Notes: generated by a model from the letters alone, not told the origin. A DNA stretch of 64,000 nt from an uncultured Pseudomonadales bacterium (GCA_947503335.1 CANNCY010000001.1:124001-188000); one strand, 5' to 3'. Positions 40,557-50,826 are shown, numbered from the stretch's first letter. Translations and numbers: made by a program.

Positions 40557-41590
40557 TCATCGAAGACGACAATCTTGTTGCTACCGAGCGTATGATTCAG
40601 GCAGAGCCTCAATCACGCATTGAAGAACAGCAAGACCGTGCTATTAGGCCCAAATCTTTAGCCGAGTACGTTGGTCAGCCCGCGGTGAAAGATCAAATGT
40701 CAATCTATGTTGAGGCTGCCCGAAAGCGTAACGAGGCGCTTGATCATACGTTGGTGTTTGGCCCACCAGGTTTAGGTAAAACCACATTGGCGAATATCTT
40801 GGCGTCAGAAATGGGCGTCAATCTGCGTTCTACCTCGGGGCCAGTATTAGAGAAGGCCGGTGACCTCGCAGCAATGTTAACCAATTTAGAACCTGGCGAC
40901 ATTTTATTTATTGATGAAATCCATCGCTTAAGCCCTGTGGTTGAAGAAGTGCTATATCCAGCGATGGAAGACTACCAGTTAGACATTATGATCGGCGAAG
41001 GCCCAGCAGCGCGCTCTATTAAATTAGATTTGCCTCCCTTCACTTTGGTAGGGGCTACCACACGTGCTGGTTTACTTACTTCGCCCTTGCGTGATCGCTT
41101 CGGTATTACACAGCGTCTTGAGTATTACAATCTTGCTGACCTAACGTCGATTGTTTCTCGTTCAGCCACCATTTTGGGGTTGGCGAGCGAAGAAGAGGGC
41201 GCACAAGAAATCGCCCGCCGTGCCCGCGGTACCCCACGAATTGCCAACCGTATGTTGCGCCGTGTTCGTGATTTTGCCGAGGTAAAAGGTAATGGTGTAA
41301 TCACTAAAGAGATCGCCGACTATGCGCTGAATGTACTCAAGGTTGATCACTACGGGTTAGACTCGCAAGATCGAAAGTTATTGCTTGCTTTGATCGAAAA
41401 ATTTGGTGGCGGCCCTGTGGGTGTTGATAGTATCGCTGCAGCAATCAGTGAAGAGCGCGATACGATTGAAGAAGTGATCGAACCCTATCTAATTCAACAG
41501 GGTTTTATGGCACGCACGCCACGTGGGCGAATAGCTACTAAGCTAGCCTATGAGCATTTTGAAGTGCCTTATGTCGAAGAAGATAAGTAA
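40553..41590 (+). CDS. ruvB: Holliday-junction branch-migration ATPase RuvB
   Basis: AAA+ motor that drives branch migration with RuvA. The 345 residues carry Walker [10 protein letters not shown] (70-78), Walker B LFIDEIHR (121-122 acidic pair), the sensor region [10 protein letters not shown] and a C-terminal winged helix ([16 protein letters not shown]). It ends the ruvCAB cluster. The next gene on the plus strand, ybgC, is 7.6 kb away; in Pseudomonas the two are adjacent. Confidence 0.97.
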   Translation: MIIEDDNLVATERMIQAEPQSRIEEQQDRAIRPKSLAEYVGQPAVKDQMSIYVEAARKRNEALDHTLVFGPPGLGKTTLANILASEMGVNLRSTSGPVLEKAGDLAAMLTNLEPGDILFIDEIHRLSPVVEEVLYPAMEDYQLDIMIGEGPAARSIKLDLPPFTLVGATTRAGLLTSPLRDRFGITQRLEYYNLADLTSIVSRSATILGLASEEEGAQEIARRARGTPRIANRMLRRVRDFAEVKGNGVITKEIADYALNVLKVDHYGLDSQDRKLLLALIEKFGGGPVGVDSIAAAISEERDTIEEVIEPYLIQQGFMARTPRGRIATKLAYEHFEVPYVEEDK

Positions 41591-41592
41591 GA

Positions 41593-42693
41593 TTAGTCTA
41601 AGGATTTTTTAAATCGCACAGAGGCGACGATCAAGCCAATCAGGGTAAACGCCAACAGCCAGAGAGAATCTTGCCAAAGGTCGTGAAGGTCGGCGCCTCT
41701 TAAAACAATACCTCGAATAATGCGCATATAATGCGTGGCCGGTAAGGCCTCAGAAATCCATTGGGCTGCGACAGGCATACCTTCATAGGGAAACATAAAC
41801 CCTGACAGTAAGATCGAAGGCAATAAAATAAAAACGGTCATCTGCATTGCTTGTAACTGTGTGGTAGCGATCGTTGAAATCACTAAGCCGAGCGCTAAGC
41901 TTGCGGCAATAAACAATAAACTTCCCATCAGTATTTGGCTTATAGCGCCATTAATGGGCACTGCAAAAATGTAGTGTCCTAATCCTAAGATAATAAAAAT
42001 CTGAATTAGCCCAACAAAAATATAGGGCACTATTTTGGCAATCATTAACTCAAACGAATGAATCGGGGTGGTGATTAATAATTCTAAATTGCCTCGCTCA
42101 CGCTCGCGAACAATCGCTGCGCTAGTAAACAGAATCATGGTCATCGTTAGAATGACGCCGAGTAGCCCTGGCACGATGTTTACCGCAGATCTACGTGTTG
42201 GGTTGTAGTAAAGTACAACGTCAAAGGTTTTTGGCACTCTAGGCCTGATCTCAAAATCAAAGTCGGTAAAGGGCATTGTTTGAAGTGCCATGATAGCCGA
42301 TGTAATCATCGTGTCAGAACCGTCGACAATCCATTGCCCAAGTACGCGCTGTTGGGTAATTCGTTGGGTCAAATCTGAGGGTAAAATAAGTGCCGCTTTA
42401 ATCTCGCCCTTGGTGATGGCCTGTTCGGCCTCGAAGACAGTGGCATAGCTAGACGTGATACTAACTACTTGAGTAACACTAACCGACTGAGTAATGACTC
42501 GCCCTGCGGTACTGCCACTTTGATCAACAACGCCGATTGGAATGTTTCTAATATCGGTATTGATGGCAAACCCAAACAGCAGTAGTTGAATAAGGGGGAT
42601 CATCACCACCATGCCAAAGGTGATACGATCTCTGGCTAGTTGACGTAGCTCCTTCACAATAATCGCCTTCATGCGAATGAGCGAGCTAATCAT
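41593..42693 (-). CDS. ABC-2 type transporter permease
   Basis: Membrane component of an ABC exporter, 366 residues. One N-terminal membrane segment (about 27-47) is followed by a large external domain, then five more segments in the C-terminal half, the ABC-2 (YhhJ/YbhS-like) layout. The motif RERERGNLELLITTPI near 200 is typical of this family. Its ATG lies in the stop of the ATPase gene (ATGA overlap). The substrate is unknown. Confidence 0.9.
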   Translation of the reverse strand: MISSLIRMKAIIVKELRQLARDRITFGMVVMIPLIQLLLFGFAINTDIRNIPIGVVDQSGSTAGRVITQSVSVTQVVSITSSYATVFEAEQAITKGEIKAALILPSDLTQRITQQRVLGQWIVDGSDTMITSAIMALQTMPFTDFDFEIRPRVPKTFDVVLYYNPTRRSAVNIVPGLLGVILTMTMILFTSAAIVRERERGNLELLITTPIHSFELMIAKIVPYIFVGLIQIFIILGLGHYIFAVPINGAISQILMGSLLFIAASLALGLVISTIATTQLQAMQMTVFILLPSILLSGFMFPYEGMPVAAQWISEALPATHYMRIIRGIVLRGADLHDLWQDSLWLLAFTLIGLIVASVRFKKSLD

Positions 42694-43616
42694 TGTCTGC
42701 CCTCGCCGGTAACCGTGACAAATACGTCTTCGAGATTAGCGCGAGTTTCTTTTAAATCGCCAGAGCTTAATTCAGAGAAATTGTTGGTTAACCAGCTAAT
42801 AGGCTCGCTGATAGATTTATCAATTAGTACTCTTAGAGACAGGCCGACTTGCGCAGCAGACTTAACTTCAGGCTTAGCTAATAATCGCTCTTTAAGTGCT
42901 CTAGAGTGTTGTGTAGTGATCTCGATAACGTAGGCGCCTAGCTGACTCATAAGTGTTTCAGGAGTGCCAATGGCACGCATTTTACCTGCTTCCATAATAC
43001 CTAATGTGTGGCAGCGCTCTGCTTCATCCATATAGTGAGTAGTCACCAAAATAGTGGTTCCTTGATCGCAAAGATCGAACAGTGTCTCCCAAAATTCGCG
43101 GCGCGATTGTGGGTCAACGGCAGAGGTTGGCTCGTCTAAAAACAACAATGAAGGGTTGTGCATGGTTGCGGCTGCTAATGATAAGCGCTGTTTTTGCCCC
43201 CCGCTCATACTGCCAACGCGTTGATTGCTGAGCTGATCTAGTTGGTAGCACTGTAACTGTTCGTTGATGCGATCTGATAGTTGCGTGCCGCTAAGCCCGA
43301 ATATCTCGCCGATGAATTGAAGATTTTCTCTTGTAGATAGATCATCGTATAGCGAAAACTTTTGCGTCATGTAGCCAATCTTTAAACGCAGCAGATCGGC
43401 TTGCTTGGGGATGTTGAGGTCTAGTACTGTAACCGACCCTTCATTCGCGTTCATTAACCCCGTTAAGACGCGTATCATGGTTGACTTGCCGCAACCATTA
43501 GGGCCTAAAAAGCCGTATATCTTGCCGGTAGGTACTTCAAGCGAAATGTCGTTCAAGGCGGTGAAGTCGCCAAACTTCTTAACGATGTTGTGCGCTTCTA
43601 TCGCATATTTAGTCAT
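42690..43616 (-). CDS. ABC transporter ATP-binding protein (drug/lipid-type exporter)
   Basis: One nucleotide-binding domain of 308 residues. The ATG at 43616 gives MTKYAIEAHNIVKKFG; an ATG at 43676 would add 20 residues. It has Walker A GPNGCGKST, the ABC signature MSGGQKQRLSLA, Walker B LLFLDEPTSAVDP and the H-loop VTTHYMDEAE. The C-terminal extension resembles the YbhF/DrrA type. It overlaps the HlyD gene by 8 nt (ATGACTAA) and the permease gene by 4 nt. Confidence 0.92.
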   Translation of the reverse strand: MTKYAIEAHNIVKKFGDFTALNDISLEVPTGKIYGFLGPNGCGKSTMIRVLTGLMNANEGSVTVLDLNIPKQADLLRLKIGYMTQKFSLYDDLSTRENLQFIGEIFGLSGTQLSDRINEQLQCYQLDQLSNQRVGSMSGGQKQRLSLAAATMHNPSLLFLDEPTSAVDPQSRREFWETLFDLCDQGTTILVTTHYMDEAERCHTLGIMEAGKMRAIGTPETLMSQLGAYVIEITTQHSRALKERLLAKPEVKSAAQVGLSLRVLIDKSISEPISWLTNNFSELSSGDLKETRANLEDVFVTVTGEGRQ

Positions 43617-44568
43617 CGCTAAGGCTCGATAAAATAGCCTGGGCGGGTATGCCAGAGGGGAGTGTTGCGGCTTCATCTGTCAAATCAATCTCAGCCAAAT
43701 ACATCAGCCTTGAGCGTTCGTTCTCGGTAAGGGCGTAATAAGGCGTAAATGAGGGAGCGCTAGATACCCATCGAATCGTACCTTCGATAGCGCTCGGGTA
43801 GCCGTCAACACGAATGTCGATTGTGCGGCCGCTAATAAAATTTAAGCGATGGCTAGCGGGCACATAAACACGTGCATAAGGTGTGCGGTTGGCTTGTACT
43901 ACCGCGACAATCGCATTTTTCGGTACGCGCTCGCCAAGGTTGTATGGCAGGTTGTCTAATATTCCATCACGAGTTGCGGTAATGGTTAGTTCGGCAAGTA
44001 GTTGCTGCTGCAGCGCCACATCGGCATTGGCAGAGGTGAGCTCGGCGCTCGCCTGTTCAATGTCTTCAAATCGCGCTCCGGCGGTTAGCTTTCGATATTG
44101 CTCTTGTGCCGAGTCTAATGCAGCCTTAGCCGAATCGCGCGCAGCAAGGGCAGAGTCTTTTTCAGATTCGCTGATGTAGTTTTGTTGCACTAACTCTATG
44201 ACGCGTTGATAGCTGTGCTCGGCTTCAGTCAGTTTGGTTTGGGCTTGGGTGACATTGGCAGCGGCAGCAGCAATGTCTTCTTCGCGTTCGCCATTGGTTA
44301 GCTTGGCTAGCATCGCTTTGGATTTAGCTTGTTGCGCCATTGCGTGGGCGAGTCGTGCTTCTTGATTGCGGGTATCTAGCTTAACTAGAACCTGGCCCCG
44401 TTTAACTGTGTTGCCTTCTTTTACAGGCAGCTCGCGAATAATCTCGCTAGCGGTAGTAGTCAGTGTAATTCGGTCGCGCTCAAGTGTGCCAAGCGCCTCG
44501 GGTGCCGGTTGCTCGCTGCATGCGCTTAATATGATTGTGGCAAATACTGTTGCTAATAGTTTCATCAT
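43609..44568 (-). CDS. HlyD-type periplasmic adaptor lipoprotein
   Basis: A 319-residue membrane-fusion protein, first gene of a three-gene ABC exporter operon. The N-terminus has a lipobox (TIILSACSEQ), so it is probably membrane-anchored by lipid. It has a lipoyl-like segment (VKEGNTVKRGQVLVKLD), a long helical hairpin (about 75-175) and a beta-barrel part. The set resembles YbhG-YbhF-YbhS but with one permease. The outer-membrane partner is not encoded nearby. Confidence 0.88.
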   Translation of the reverse strand: MMKLLATVFATIILSACSEQPAPEALGTLERDRITLTTTASEIIRELPVKEGNTVKRGQVLVKLDTRNQEARLAHAMAQQAKSKAMLAKLTNGEREEDIAAAAANVTQAQTKLTEAEHSYQRVIELVQQNYISESEKDSALAARDSAKAALDSAQEQYRKLTAGARFEDIEQASAELTSANADVALQQQLLAELTITATRDGILDNLPYNLGERVPKNAIVAVVQANRTPYARVYVPASHRLNFISGRTIDIRVDGYPSAIEGTIRWVSSAPSFTPYYALTENERSRLMYLAEIDLTDEAATLPSGIPAQAILSSLSDD

Positions 44569-44638
44569 GACATTCCTTGTCGCCTAAGATTAGACTATCT
44601 TGGCATATAGGTGTGTATCAACTATAAGTCACGCGCAA

Positions 44639-44672
44639 AAAAAAGCCCCTGGGTTTTACGCGCAGGGGCTCG
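44639..44672 (-). terminator. Intrinsic terminator downstream of the RND operon
   Basis: AGCCCCTG (44644-44651) pairs with CAGGGGCT (44663-44670); on the minus strand the stem is followed by a T8 run. It ends the MFP-RND transcript ahead of the HlyD-ABC operon. Confidence 0.85.
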
Positions 44673-44691
44673 ATCTAGATTGGTAAAGCAG

Positions 44692-47600
44692 CTAGGCCTT
44701 TTCGGCGACATCCTTAGCAAGTAGCCACCCGCCAAATCGCTTAAAGTGGCGACGCATGTTCTCAGAGGTAACGTACAAACTTGGTACCATCACTAGCGTA
44801 ATAGTTGTTGCTGCTAGTACGCCAAAGGCAAGTGATACGACCATTGGCTTCAAGAACATCGCATTCGTCGACGATTCAAACATGATCGGCATAAGGCCGG
44901 CAAAGGTGGTTAGCGACGTTAGTAGAATGGGTCTAAAACGGTCGATACCAGCCTGTTTCGCCGCCTCTAGCGCTGAATAGCCTTCTTCGCGTAAACGATT
45001 AACACGGTCAAGTAATACTAGGTTGTCGTTTACTACAACGCCCGCCACAGCAAGTACGCCAAAGAAGCTAAAGATTGTAATATTGATTCCAAAAATGGCG
45101 TGACCAATGACGGCGCCTACAAAACCGAACGGAATTGCCGAGAATACTAAGAACGGCATAGAGAAGCTCTTAAATCCAATCGCCATAATTGCATACACAA
45201 TAAAGATTGCGCCAAATAGCATCATCGTAAACTGCGATACAAACTCGTCTTGCTCTTGTTGGCCGCCACTTTTGCCAATTTCTAGGCCGGGGTACAGGCG
45301 CTTCCATGTTTCAAGATTCTTGTTAAGAATCTCTTGGGTAATGGTGTTGGCTGCAGTGCCATCGGTGATGTCGGCTGTAACACGCGTTGAGCGCTTGCGA
45401 TCGATGCGAACGATACGGCCATAGCCCTCAACAAAATCTGCAGAGGCTACCGTTTCAAAGGGTACTTCGCCGGCGCTGGTGCGTACGCGCATCTCTTGAA
45501 ATTGATCAAGGCTAGAACGATCTTCTTTAGGGTATCGCACCATCACACGCACATCTTCGCGACCGCGAGGTACACGCTGTGCTTGCTCGCCATAAAAACC
45601 TTGACGAACTTGGCGCGCTACATCGGTTAGGTTTACACCCATGTTCTCGCCGTAAGGAGATAGTGATATCGCCAAGTCGTTACGGGCCGAGGCGATATCG
45701 TCGCGTACGTTGGTGACTCCAGAATATTTAGCCAATTCTGCCTGAAGAAGTTCAGATACTTCGGCAAGTTCGTCGGTGTTAAAGGCAGACAGGCGAAGTG
45801 AGATGTCAGAGCTGTTGCCACCGAAAGATGTCATTAGCTCAAACTTTTCTAGCTTTGGCAGGTCTTTAATGCCGGCACGCCATTGCTCAGAAATGGCTTT
45901 AGTAGGCATTTCAAAGCCTTCTTTACGCTCAAGACCGATGAACACGTTGATGCGCTGACCAAATCCCCAGGCAACGATATCTTTTACTACCGGCGAACCA
46001 TCTAGGTTCTTTAGGCTGTCGTCGTTCTGCAGTGCGATTGCAGAGGATTCGATCTTGCCAATGGTTTCTTGTACTACCGAGTAGGCGCTGCCTTCAGGAA
46101 CCTCGGCCTGTAACATGACAAAGTCTTGTTCTACTTCAGGGAAGAAACTGACTTTTACATACTGCAGCGGTAGCAGTGCAACCACGACGATAAACACCAT
46201 GCTATAAAAGAAAACGGTGGTGCCGTTCTTTTGTAGCGCGTTCTCTACGAACGGGCCATAGGTCTTTTTCGAAAAGGTTACTAGCGAGTCGGCAATATTC
46301 TTGCGGGTACGTGCAAAACGTGCCCCCATGCCGTTACCTGTAGGTTCTGTCTCGGGAGGCATGTGTGCCAAGTGAGAGGGCAGAATCAATAGGCTTTCGA
46401 TCAAGCTGAACGTAAGAACAAGAATAACGACGATCGAAATATGAGCAGCAAACTGTGCCTGTACACCGTCTAGCATTAACATGGTGCCAAAGAATAGCAT
46501 TGTCGATGTCACGGCAAACATGACGGGCTGAGATACCGTCTTTGCGCCTAGTATCGCGCCTTCTTTGCCGGCAATGCCGCGTTGCTGCGTCGTATAGACA
46601 GACTCGCCCACGATGATGGCATCATCCACAACGATACCTAAGATCATTAAGAACGCGAACAAGCTAATCATGTTCAACGACACATGAGTCATGCCTAAGA
46701 ACAGTAAGCTGCCGCCGATGGCAATGGCGATGCCCACCGCTACCCACATCGCTAAACGTGGGCGCAAAAATAGCATTAGAACGGCAAATACCAGCATAAG
46801 GCCGGTGATTGCGTTGCTAGCTAGAATATCTACACGCGCATCAAAGGCTTCTGACTGGTCGTTCCAAAAATCGATCTCTACACCGTCAGGCATGGTGTGG
46901 CGATTTTCTTCAACAAACTCTTTTACCTGCGCTACGGTCTTTGTGATATTCGGATTATCACCCATCTTTATTTGCATAAAGATCATCGGCTTGCCGTTGT
47001 AACGGGTAAAGAAAACAGTATCAGAGAACCCATCGACTACCGTGGCAACGTCGCCCAATAGTATGGTCGAACCATCATTGTTGGCGCGTACTACGATGTT
47101 TTCAAAGTCGGTGCCGGTATACGCTTGTCCGCGGGTTTGAACCTGGATGTCGCCTAGACCTGATCGGATAGTACCCGCAGGCAGGTTGATTGAACTTTGG
47201 CGAATAGCCGCCGTGACCGAATCAAAGCTAAGGCCGTAGCGGCGAAGGCTTTCTTCACTTAGTTCAATAGATATTTGGTCGTCACGAAATGCTTCTAAAT
47301 CGATGCGAGCTACTTCTGATAGCAGGCTTACCTGATCTTTAACGCGAAAAGCTGTGTCTTTTAGAACACGCTCGCTGGCGTCGCCGTATAGAATGACCCA
47401 GATTGCTTCGTTACGAAACACCGGTTGGGTTACCTGTGGGCGCTCGATCTCGGCAGGGAACGTGGTAATAGAGTCGACACGTGTTTTCACATCATCTAGA
47501 AGGCGTTGAATGTCGTAACCGGTTTCGGCTTCGATACTAACAGTTGAGCCTTGGTTGCGCGATGTCGATGTAATACGTTTGATGCCGTCAAGGTCGGCAA

Positions 47601-47805
47601 CGGCTTCTTCAATTCTGATGGTAACCTGTTCTTCAACCTCTTTAGGGCCGGCACCACGGTAATATACCGATACATTTACCTGATCAACTTGAGCGGTCGG
47701 AAATACTTCGCGATTAAGTTTAGTTGACGCGAATAAACCACCACATAGCAGCATGATCATTAGGATCTTTGATGCGATAGGGTTGTCTGCAAACCATTTA
47801 ATCAT
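44692..47805 (-). CDS. RND-family efflux transporter permease
   Basis: Inner-membrane proton-driven pump of 1037 residues with two repeats of six membrane helices. It starts MIKWFADNPIASKILMIMLL. Motifs include GLMLVFAVLMLFLRPRLA, then the helix-4 acidic pair in LGIVVDDAIIVGESVY (DD) and the parallel VVVNDNLVLLDRV in the second half. The family is the AcrB/MexF-like heavy RND group; the closest annotated type is MMPL-free 'efflux RND transporter permease'. The substrate is unknown. It follows an adaptor gene by 11 nt; no TolC-like gene is nearby. Confidence 0.94.
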   Translation of the reverse strand: MIKWFADNPIASKILMIMLLCGGLFASTKLNREVFPTAQVDQVNVSVYYRGAGPKEVEEQVTIRIEEAVADLDGIKRITSTSRNQGSTVSIEAETGYDIQRLLDDVKTRVDSITTFPAEIERPQVTQPVFRNEAIWVILYGDASERVLKDTAFRVKDQVSLLSEVARIDLEAFRDDQISIELSEESLRRYGLSFDSVTAAIRQSSINLPAGTIRSGLGDIQVQTRGQAYTGTDFENIVVRANNDGSTILLGDVATVVDGFSDTVFFTRYNGKPMIFMQIKMGDNPNITKTVAQVKEFVEENRHTMPDGVEIDFWNDQSEAFDARVDILASNAITGLMLVFAVLMLFLRPRLAMWVAVGIAIAIGGSLLFLGMTHVSLNMISLFAFLMILGIVVDDAIIVGESVYTTQQRGIAGKEGAILGAKTVSQPVMFAVTSTMLFFGTMLMLDGVQAQFAAHISIVVILVLTFSLIESLLILPSHLAHMPPETEPTGNGMGARFARTRKNIADSLVTFSKKTYGPFVENALQKNGTTVFFYSMVFIVVVALLPLQYVKVSFFPEVEQDFVMLQAEVPEGSAYSVVQETIGKIESSAIALQNDDSLKNLDGSPVVKDIVAWGFGQRINVFIGLERKEGFEMPTKAISEQWRAGIKDLPKLEKFELMTSFGGNSSDISLRLSAFNTDELAEVSELLQAELAKYSGVTNVRDDIASARNDLAISLSPYGENMGVNLTDVARQVRQGFYGEQAQRVPRGREDVRVMVRYPKEDRSSLDQFQEMRVRTSAGEVPFETVASADFVEGYGRIVRIDRKRSTRVTADITDGTAANTITQEILNKNLETWKRLYPGLEIGKSGGQQEQDEFVSQFTMMLFGAIFIVYAIMAIGFKSFSMPFLVFSAIPFGFVGAVIGHAIFGINITIFSFFGVLAVAGVVVNDNLVLLDRVNRLREEGYSALEAAKQAGIDRFRPILLTSLTTFAGLMPIMFESSTNAMFLKPMVVSLAFGVLAATTITLVMVPSLYVTSENMRRHFKRFGGWLLAKDVAEKA

Positions 47806-47816
47806 TTTGCAGCTCC

Positions 47817-49076
47817 TTATTCGCTGTCTGCAACGACGGTTTCAATCGATGCGGTCGAAGCGCCTGCGTCGTTATCTGACGCACCTTGCTTAGCGATAAA
47901 TTGTTCACCTTGACGTGGGCGAATTTCGATACCGTCTCTGGCCCATGGTGGCGCACTGATTACAACCATTTGTGAGGCGCTTAGATTGTTGCCGCGAACA
48001 ATAATGTCGCTGCCATCTACCTGAATAATCTCTGCTTTTACGCCATTCATTTTGTGGCTTTCAGGATTGATCACATAAACTAGGCCAGCATCGTTAAGCG
48101 CCGTGCGCGGAACGCGAATCACGTTGTCGATTTCACGACCTTCGATGTCAACAGAAACGAATAAACCAACGGGCAGCTCAACCGCAGTGTCTAGGTTGGT
48201 GCTGGCTAGATCGTGTACCTCGATGATGCCGTAAACTAGCTGATTGCGTTCGTCGATACTTGCTTCAGTGCGCGCTAGATGACCTTTCCATTCTAGTCTT
48301 TGGCCGCCATACACTGCAGACAGAGTGGCTACCGGGGGATTAACGATATCGTTACCGCTGGTAGATATAGGTAGATTGATCAAAGCGATTTGGCGGTCGG
48401 TAAGCGGTACTCGTACAATGTACTTATCGGTTGAGTATAGAGTTGCGACCTTGGTGCCAGGCGAAACGTATTGGCCGATGTCTACGTTTTTACTTCGTAC
48501 ACGGGCCTCAAAAGGGGCGGTTAGCTTCGTACGCTCAACATTTAGCTGCGCACGTTCGCGATCGGCTTTAGCGGCAGCTAGTGTAGCTTTAGCGCTAGCT
48601 AGCTGTGGTTTGCGCAAAAACAGGTCGTTTGCTTCTTTGCTACCAAGATTACGCCACTCCTTTGCGGCTTGCTTCGCTCGTCCAGCTTCAGTGGCCAGCA
48701 GTTGCTCTGCGTCAGCTACTCTAGCGTCTGCGCTAGTTAGTGCTGCAAGGTAATCGCGGTTCTCGATACCCGCCAGCTGTGTACCAGCATCGATGTATGC
48801 GCCGTCTCTAAACTGGTCGCTGACGTTGGTAACCTTGCCACCAACTTCAGCAATAAGATTGATTTCGCGTAAAGGCTTAACCACACCCTGCGCCACAACG
48901 TGTGCGCGTTCAGCACCCATATTTACATATGACACTTCTAGTGGCGGGGGTAAGGCAGCTTCAGGCTCTCGTTTTTCAGGCGTTGGCTTCATCGCGATAA
49001 GTACGCCAAGTAAGAAAACAGAGGTTCCGAAAATAGAACCAATACGTATCAAGCTAGTTTTCAATTGCGGTGACAT
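47817..49076 (-). CDS. RND efflux periplasmic adaptor (MFP)
   Basis: Links the RND pump to an outer-membrane channel. The ATG at 49076 has AGAGG 6 nt upstream and gives 419 residues; an ATG at 49082 sits directly on the same AGAGG and is worse placed. An N-terminal membrane segment (about 10-28) precedes a lipoyl/barrel-sandwich domain (EVGGKVTNVSDQFRDGAYIDAG), an alpha-helical hairpin (about 115-175) and a beta-barrel (KVATLYSTDKYIVRVPL). It leads the operon with the RND gene. Confidence 0.92.
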   Translation of the reverse strand: MSPQLKTSLIRIGSIFGTSVFLLGVLIAMKPTPEKREPEAALPPPLEVSYVNMGAERAHVVAQGVVKPLREINLIAEVGGKVTNVSDQFRDGAYIDAGTQLAGIENRDYLAALTSADARVADAEQLLATEAGRAKQAAKEWRNLGSKEANDLFLRKPQLASAKATLAAAKADRERAQLNVERTKLTAPFEARVRSKNVDIGQYVSPGTKVATLYSTDKYIVRVPLTDRQIALINLPISTSGNDIVNPPVATLSAVYGGQRLEWKGHLARTEASIDERNQLVYGIIEVHDLASTNLDTAVELPVGLFVSVDIEGREIDNVIRVPRTALNDAGLVYVINPESHKMNGVKAEIIQVDGSDIIVRGNNLSASQMVVISAPPWARDGIEIRPRQGEQFIAKQGASDNDAGASTASIETVVADSE

Positions 49077-49254
49077 GGTCATCCTCTTTATTTTTGATCG
49101 CCCTTATGGGGCGAAATGAACGCTTCAATCTTGTATAGTCATGCCAGTATTTGGGCTTGTAGCAAGTCTACTCCCTTTAGTAGTGATAAAAATTACTATT
49201 ACTGCCATTTAAGATGAATTGAAGCCAAGTTGAGATGAACGGTTTGAGAGTGAG

Positions 49255-49653
49255 ATGTTTGAACTGCCAATAAGAGTGTACATCGAAGATACCGATGCCG
49301 GTGGTATCGTTTATTACGTGAATTACCTTAAATTTATGGAGCGGGCAAGAAGTGAGCATTTTCGTGAACTAGGCGTGCCAAAAGCTGCACTTTTTGATGA
49401 TGATGCACTGTTTGTGGTGCACTCGGCTAAGGTAAACTATCGCAGGCCGGCAATGCTAGACGATCTGTTAACGGTAAGGTCAGAACTCGCCAAAATTGGG
49501 CGAGCGTATGTGCTATTTAACCAGTCAATCTATCGTGGCGACGAACTAATTTGCGATGCTGAAATCAAAGTAGCAAGTGTGGCGCAATCGACCATGAAGC
49601 CGATCGCCATGCCACCGGCGTTTCACAATAAATTAACCCAGCAAGATAACTAG
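49255..49653 (+). CDS. ybgC: Acyl-CoA thioesterase YbgC of the Tol-Pal cluster
   Basis: Hotdog-fold thioesterase, 132 residues, first gene of the tol-pal cluster. It has the family active-site segment YIEDTDAGGIVYYVNYLKFMERAR with the catalytic Asp (DTD). The function in the Tol system is not settled; YbgC hydrolyses short-chain acyl-CoA in vitro. It precedes tolQ by 10 nt. The upstream gap of about 170 nt may hold the operon's promoter. Confidence 0.95.
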   Translation: MFELPIRVYIEDTDAGGIVYYVNYLKFMERARSEHFRELGVPKAALFDDDALFVVHSAKVNYRRPAMLDDLLTVRSELAKIGRAYVLFNQSIYRGDELICDAEIKVASVAQSTMKPIAMPPAFHNKLTQQDN

Positions 49654-49663
49654 GGGATAAAGG

Positions 49664-50398
49664 GTGCAAGAACAACTATCGATTTGGATGCTCATTGGCG
49701 AGGCCAGTGGGTTAGTACAGGCAGTGATGTTAACGCTTTGTCTGTTGTCGGTGATTTCGCTAGCCATGATTGTAAAGCGCTTTATCGTGTTTAAGCATGC
49801 TAGCTCTAGCTTCGTCGAGTTTGAAGACTATTTTTGGTCAGGGGTTGATTTAGGCACGCTATACCGTGAAGGCACTGAGCGTGCTGAGCAGGGTGAAATA
49901 GGCGGCGCCGAAGCAATTTTTAGAGCCGGATTTAAAGAGTTTAGTCGCGTTCGCCGAGCTTTTGCTGACGATCCAGAGGCGATCATGGCCAGTACAGAGC
50001 GCGCAATGCGAGTGGCGCTGTCGCGCGAAGAAGAAAAACTAGAACGCAGTCTACCCTTTTTAGCTAACGTCGCATCGGTTAGCCCATATATCGGCTTGTT
50101 CGGTACTGTTTGGGGTATTATGAATTCTTTCAGAGGGTTGGCTAATGTCGAGCAAGCGTCGCTAGCTATTGTAGCGCCGGGTATTTCTGAGGCATTGATT
50201 GCTACGGCGATGGGGCTTTTTGCGGCGATTCCAGCGGTATTGGCATTTAACCGATATTCAGCAAAATTAGATCGTATTCTGGCCGACTATACTAATTTCG
50301 CAGAGGAATTCTCGGCGATCCTTCATCGTCAGGCGCACGTTAAACCCGCTGCTAAGCCAGCATCTAAACCGTCAGCTAAACCTGCGCAGCAAGGGTAA
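49664..50398 (+). CDS. tolQ: Tol-Pal system protein TolQ
   Basis: Inner-membrane proton-channel component that energises TolA. It starts at GTG 49664 (GGGGATAAAGG upstream) and has 244 residues with three membrane segments (about 17-37, 135-157, 165-190 region). The pattern LATAMGLFAAIPAVLAFN with Thr is typical of ExbB/TolQ. The C-terminal tail has repeated Lys-Pro-Ala units (KPAAKPASKPSAKPA), which is longer and more repetitive than in E. coli. Confidence 0.95.
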   Translation: MQEQLSIWMLIGEASGLVQAVMLTLCLLSVISLAMIVKRFIVFKHASSSFVEFEDYFWSGVDLGTLYREGTERAEQGEIGGAEAIFRAGFKEFSRVRRAFADDPEAIMASTERAMRVALSREEEKLERSLPFLANVASVSPYIGLFGTVWGIMNSFRGLANVEQASLAIVAPGISEALIATAMGLFAAIPAVLAFNRYSAKLDRILADYTNFAEEFSAILHRQAHVKPAAKPASKPSAKPAQQG

Positions 50399-50403
50399 CG
50401 TAT

Positions 50404-50826
50404 ATGGCGATTAATCCACGTCAGCGCCGCAAGCTGGTGGCCGAGATCAATGTAGTTCCGTATATCGACGTGATGTTGGTGTTGCTGATTGTTTTTATGA
50501 TCACTGCGCCCATGATGATGCAAGGGGTTAAGGTTGATTTGCCTAACGCAAACTCGAAAACGATGGAGCCCCCTAGCGAGCCTTTGATTATATCAATCGA
50601 TAAAGATGGTCAGTATTTCATAAACATTGGTGACGAAACCGCAAAACCGTTGTCAGAGATAATAGATTTGACGAAAAAGGTGATGAATGAGGCTCCAGAC
50701 AGGCCGCTATTAGTTCGTGGAGACGGTTCAATCGAATACGCGAAAGTGGTTCAGCTAATGAGTGCTTTAGAGCAATCAGGGGCGCCAAGTGTTGGTTTGG
50801 TTACCCAGCCAGGGGTGAATGAGTAA
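50404..50826 (+). CDS. tolR: Tol-Pal system protein TolR
   Basis: Single-span membrane protein that works with TolQ. The 140 residues have an N-terminal helix (VPYIDVMLVLLIVFMITAPMM) with the essential Asp in the YIDVMLVL segment, then a periplasmic domain ending VGLVTQPG. It starts 5 nt after tolQ and its stop overlaps tolA by one base. Confidence 0.95.
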   Translation: MAINPRQRRKLVAEINVVPYIDVMLVLLIVFMITAPMMMQGVKVDLPNANSKTMEPPSEPLIISIDKDGQYFINIGDETAKPLSEIIDLTKKVMNEAPDRPLLVRGDGSIEYAKVVQLMSALEQSGAPSVGLVTQPGVNE

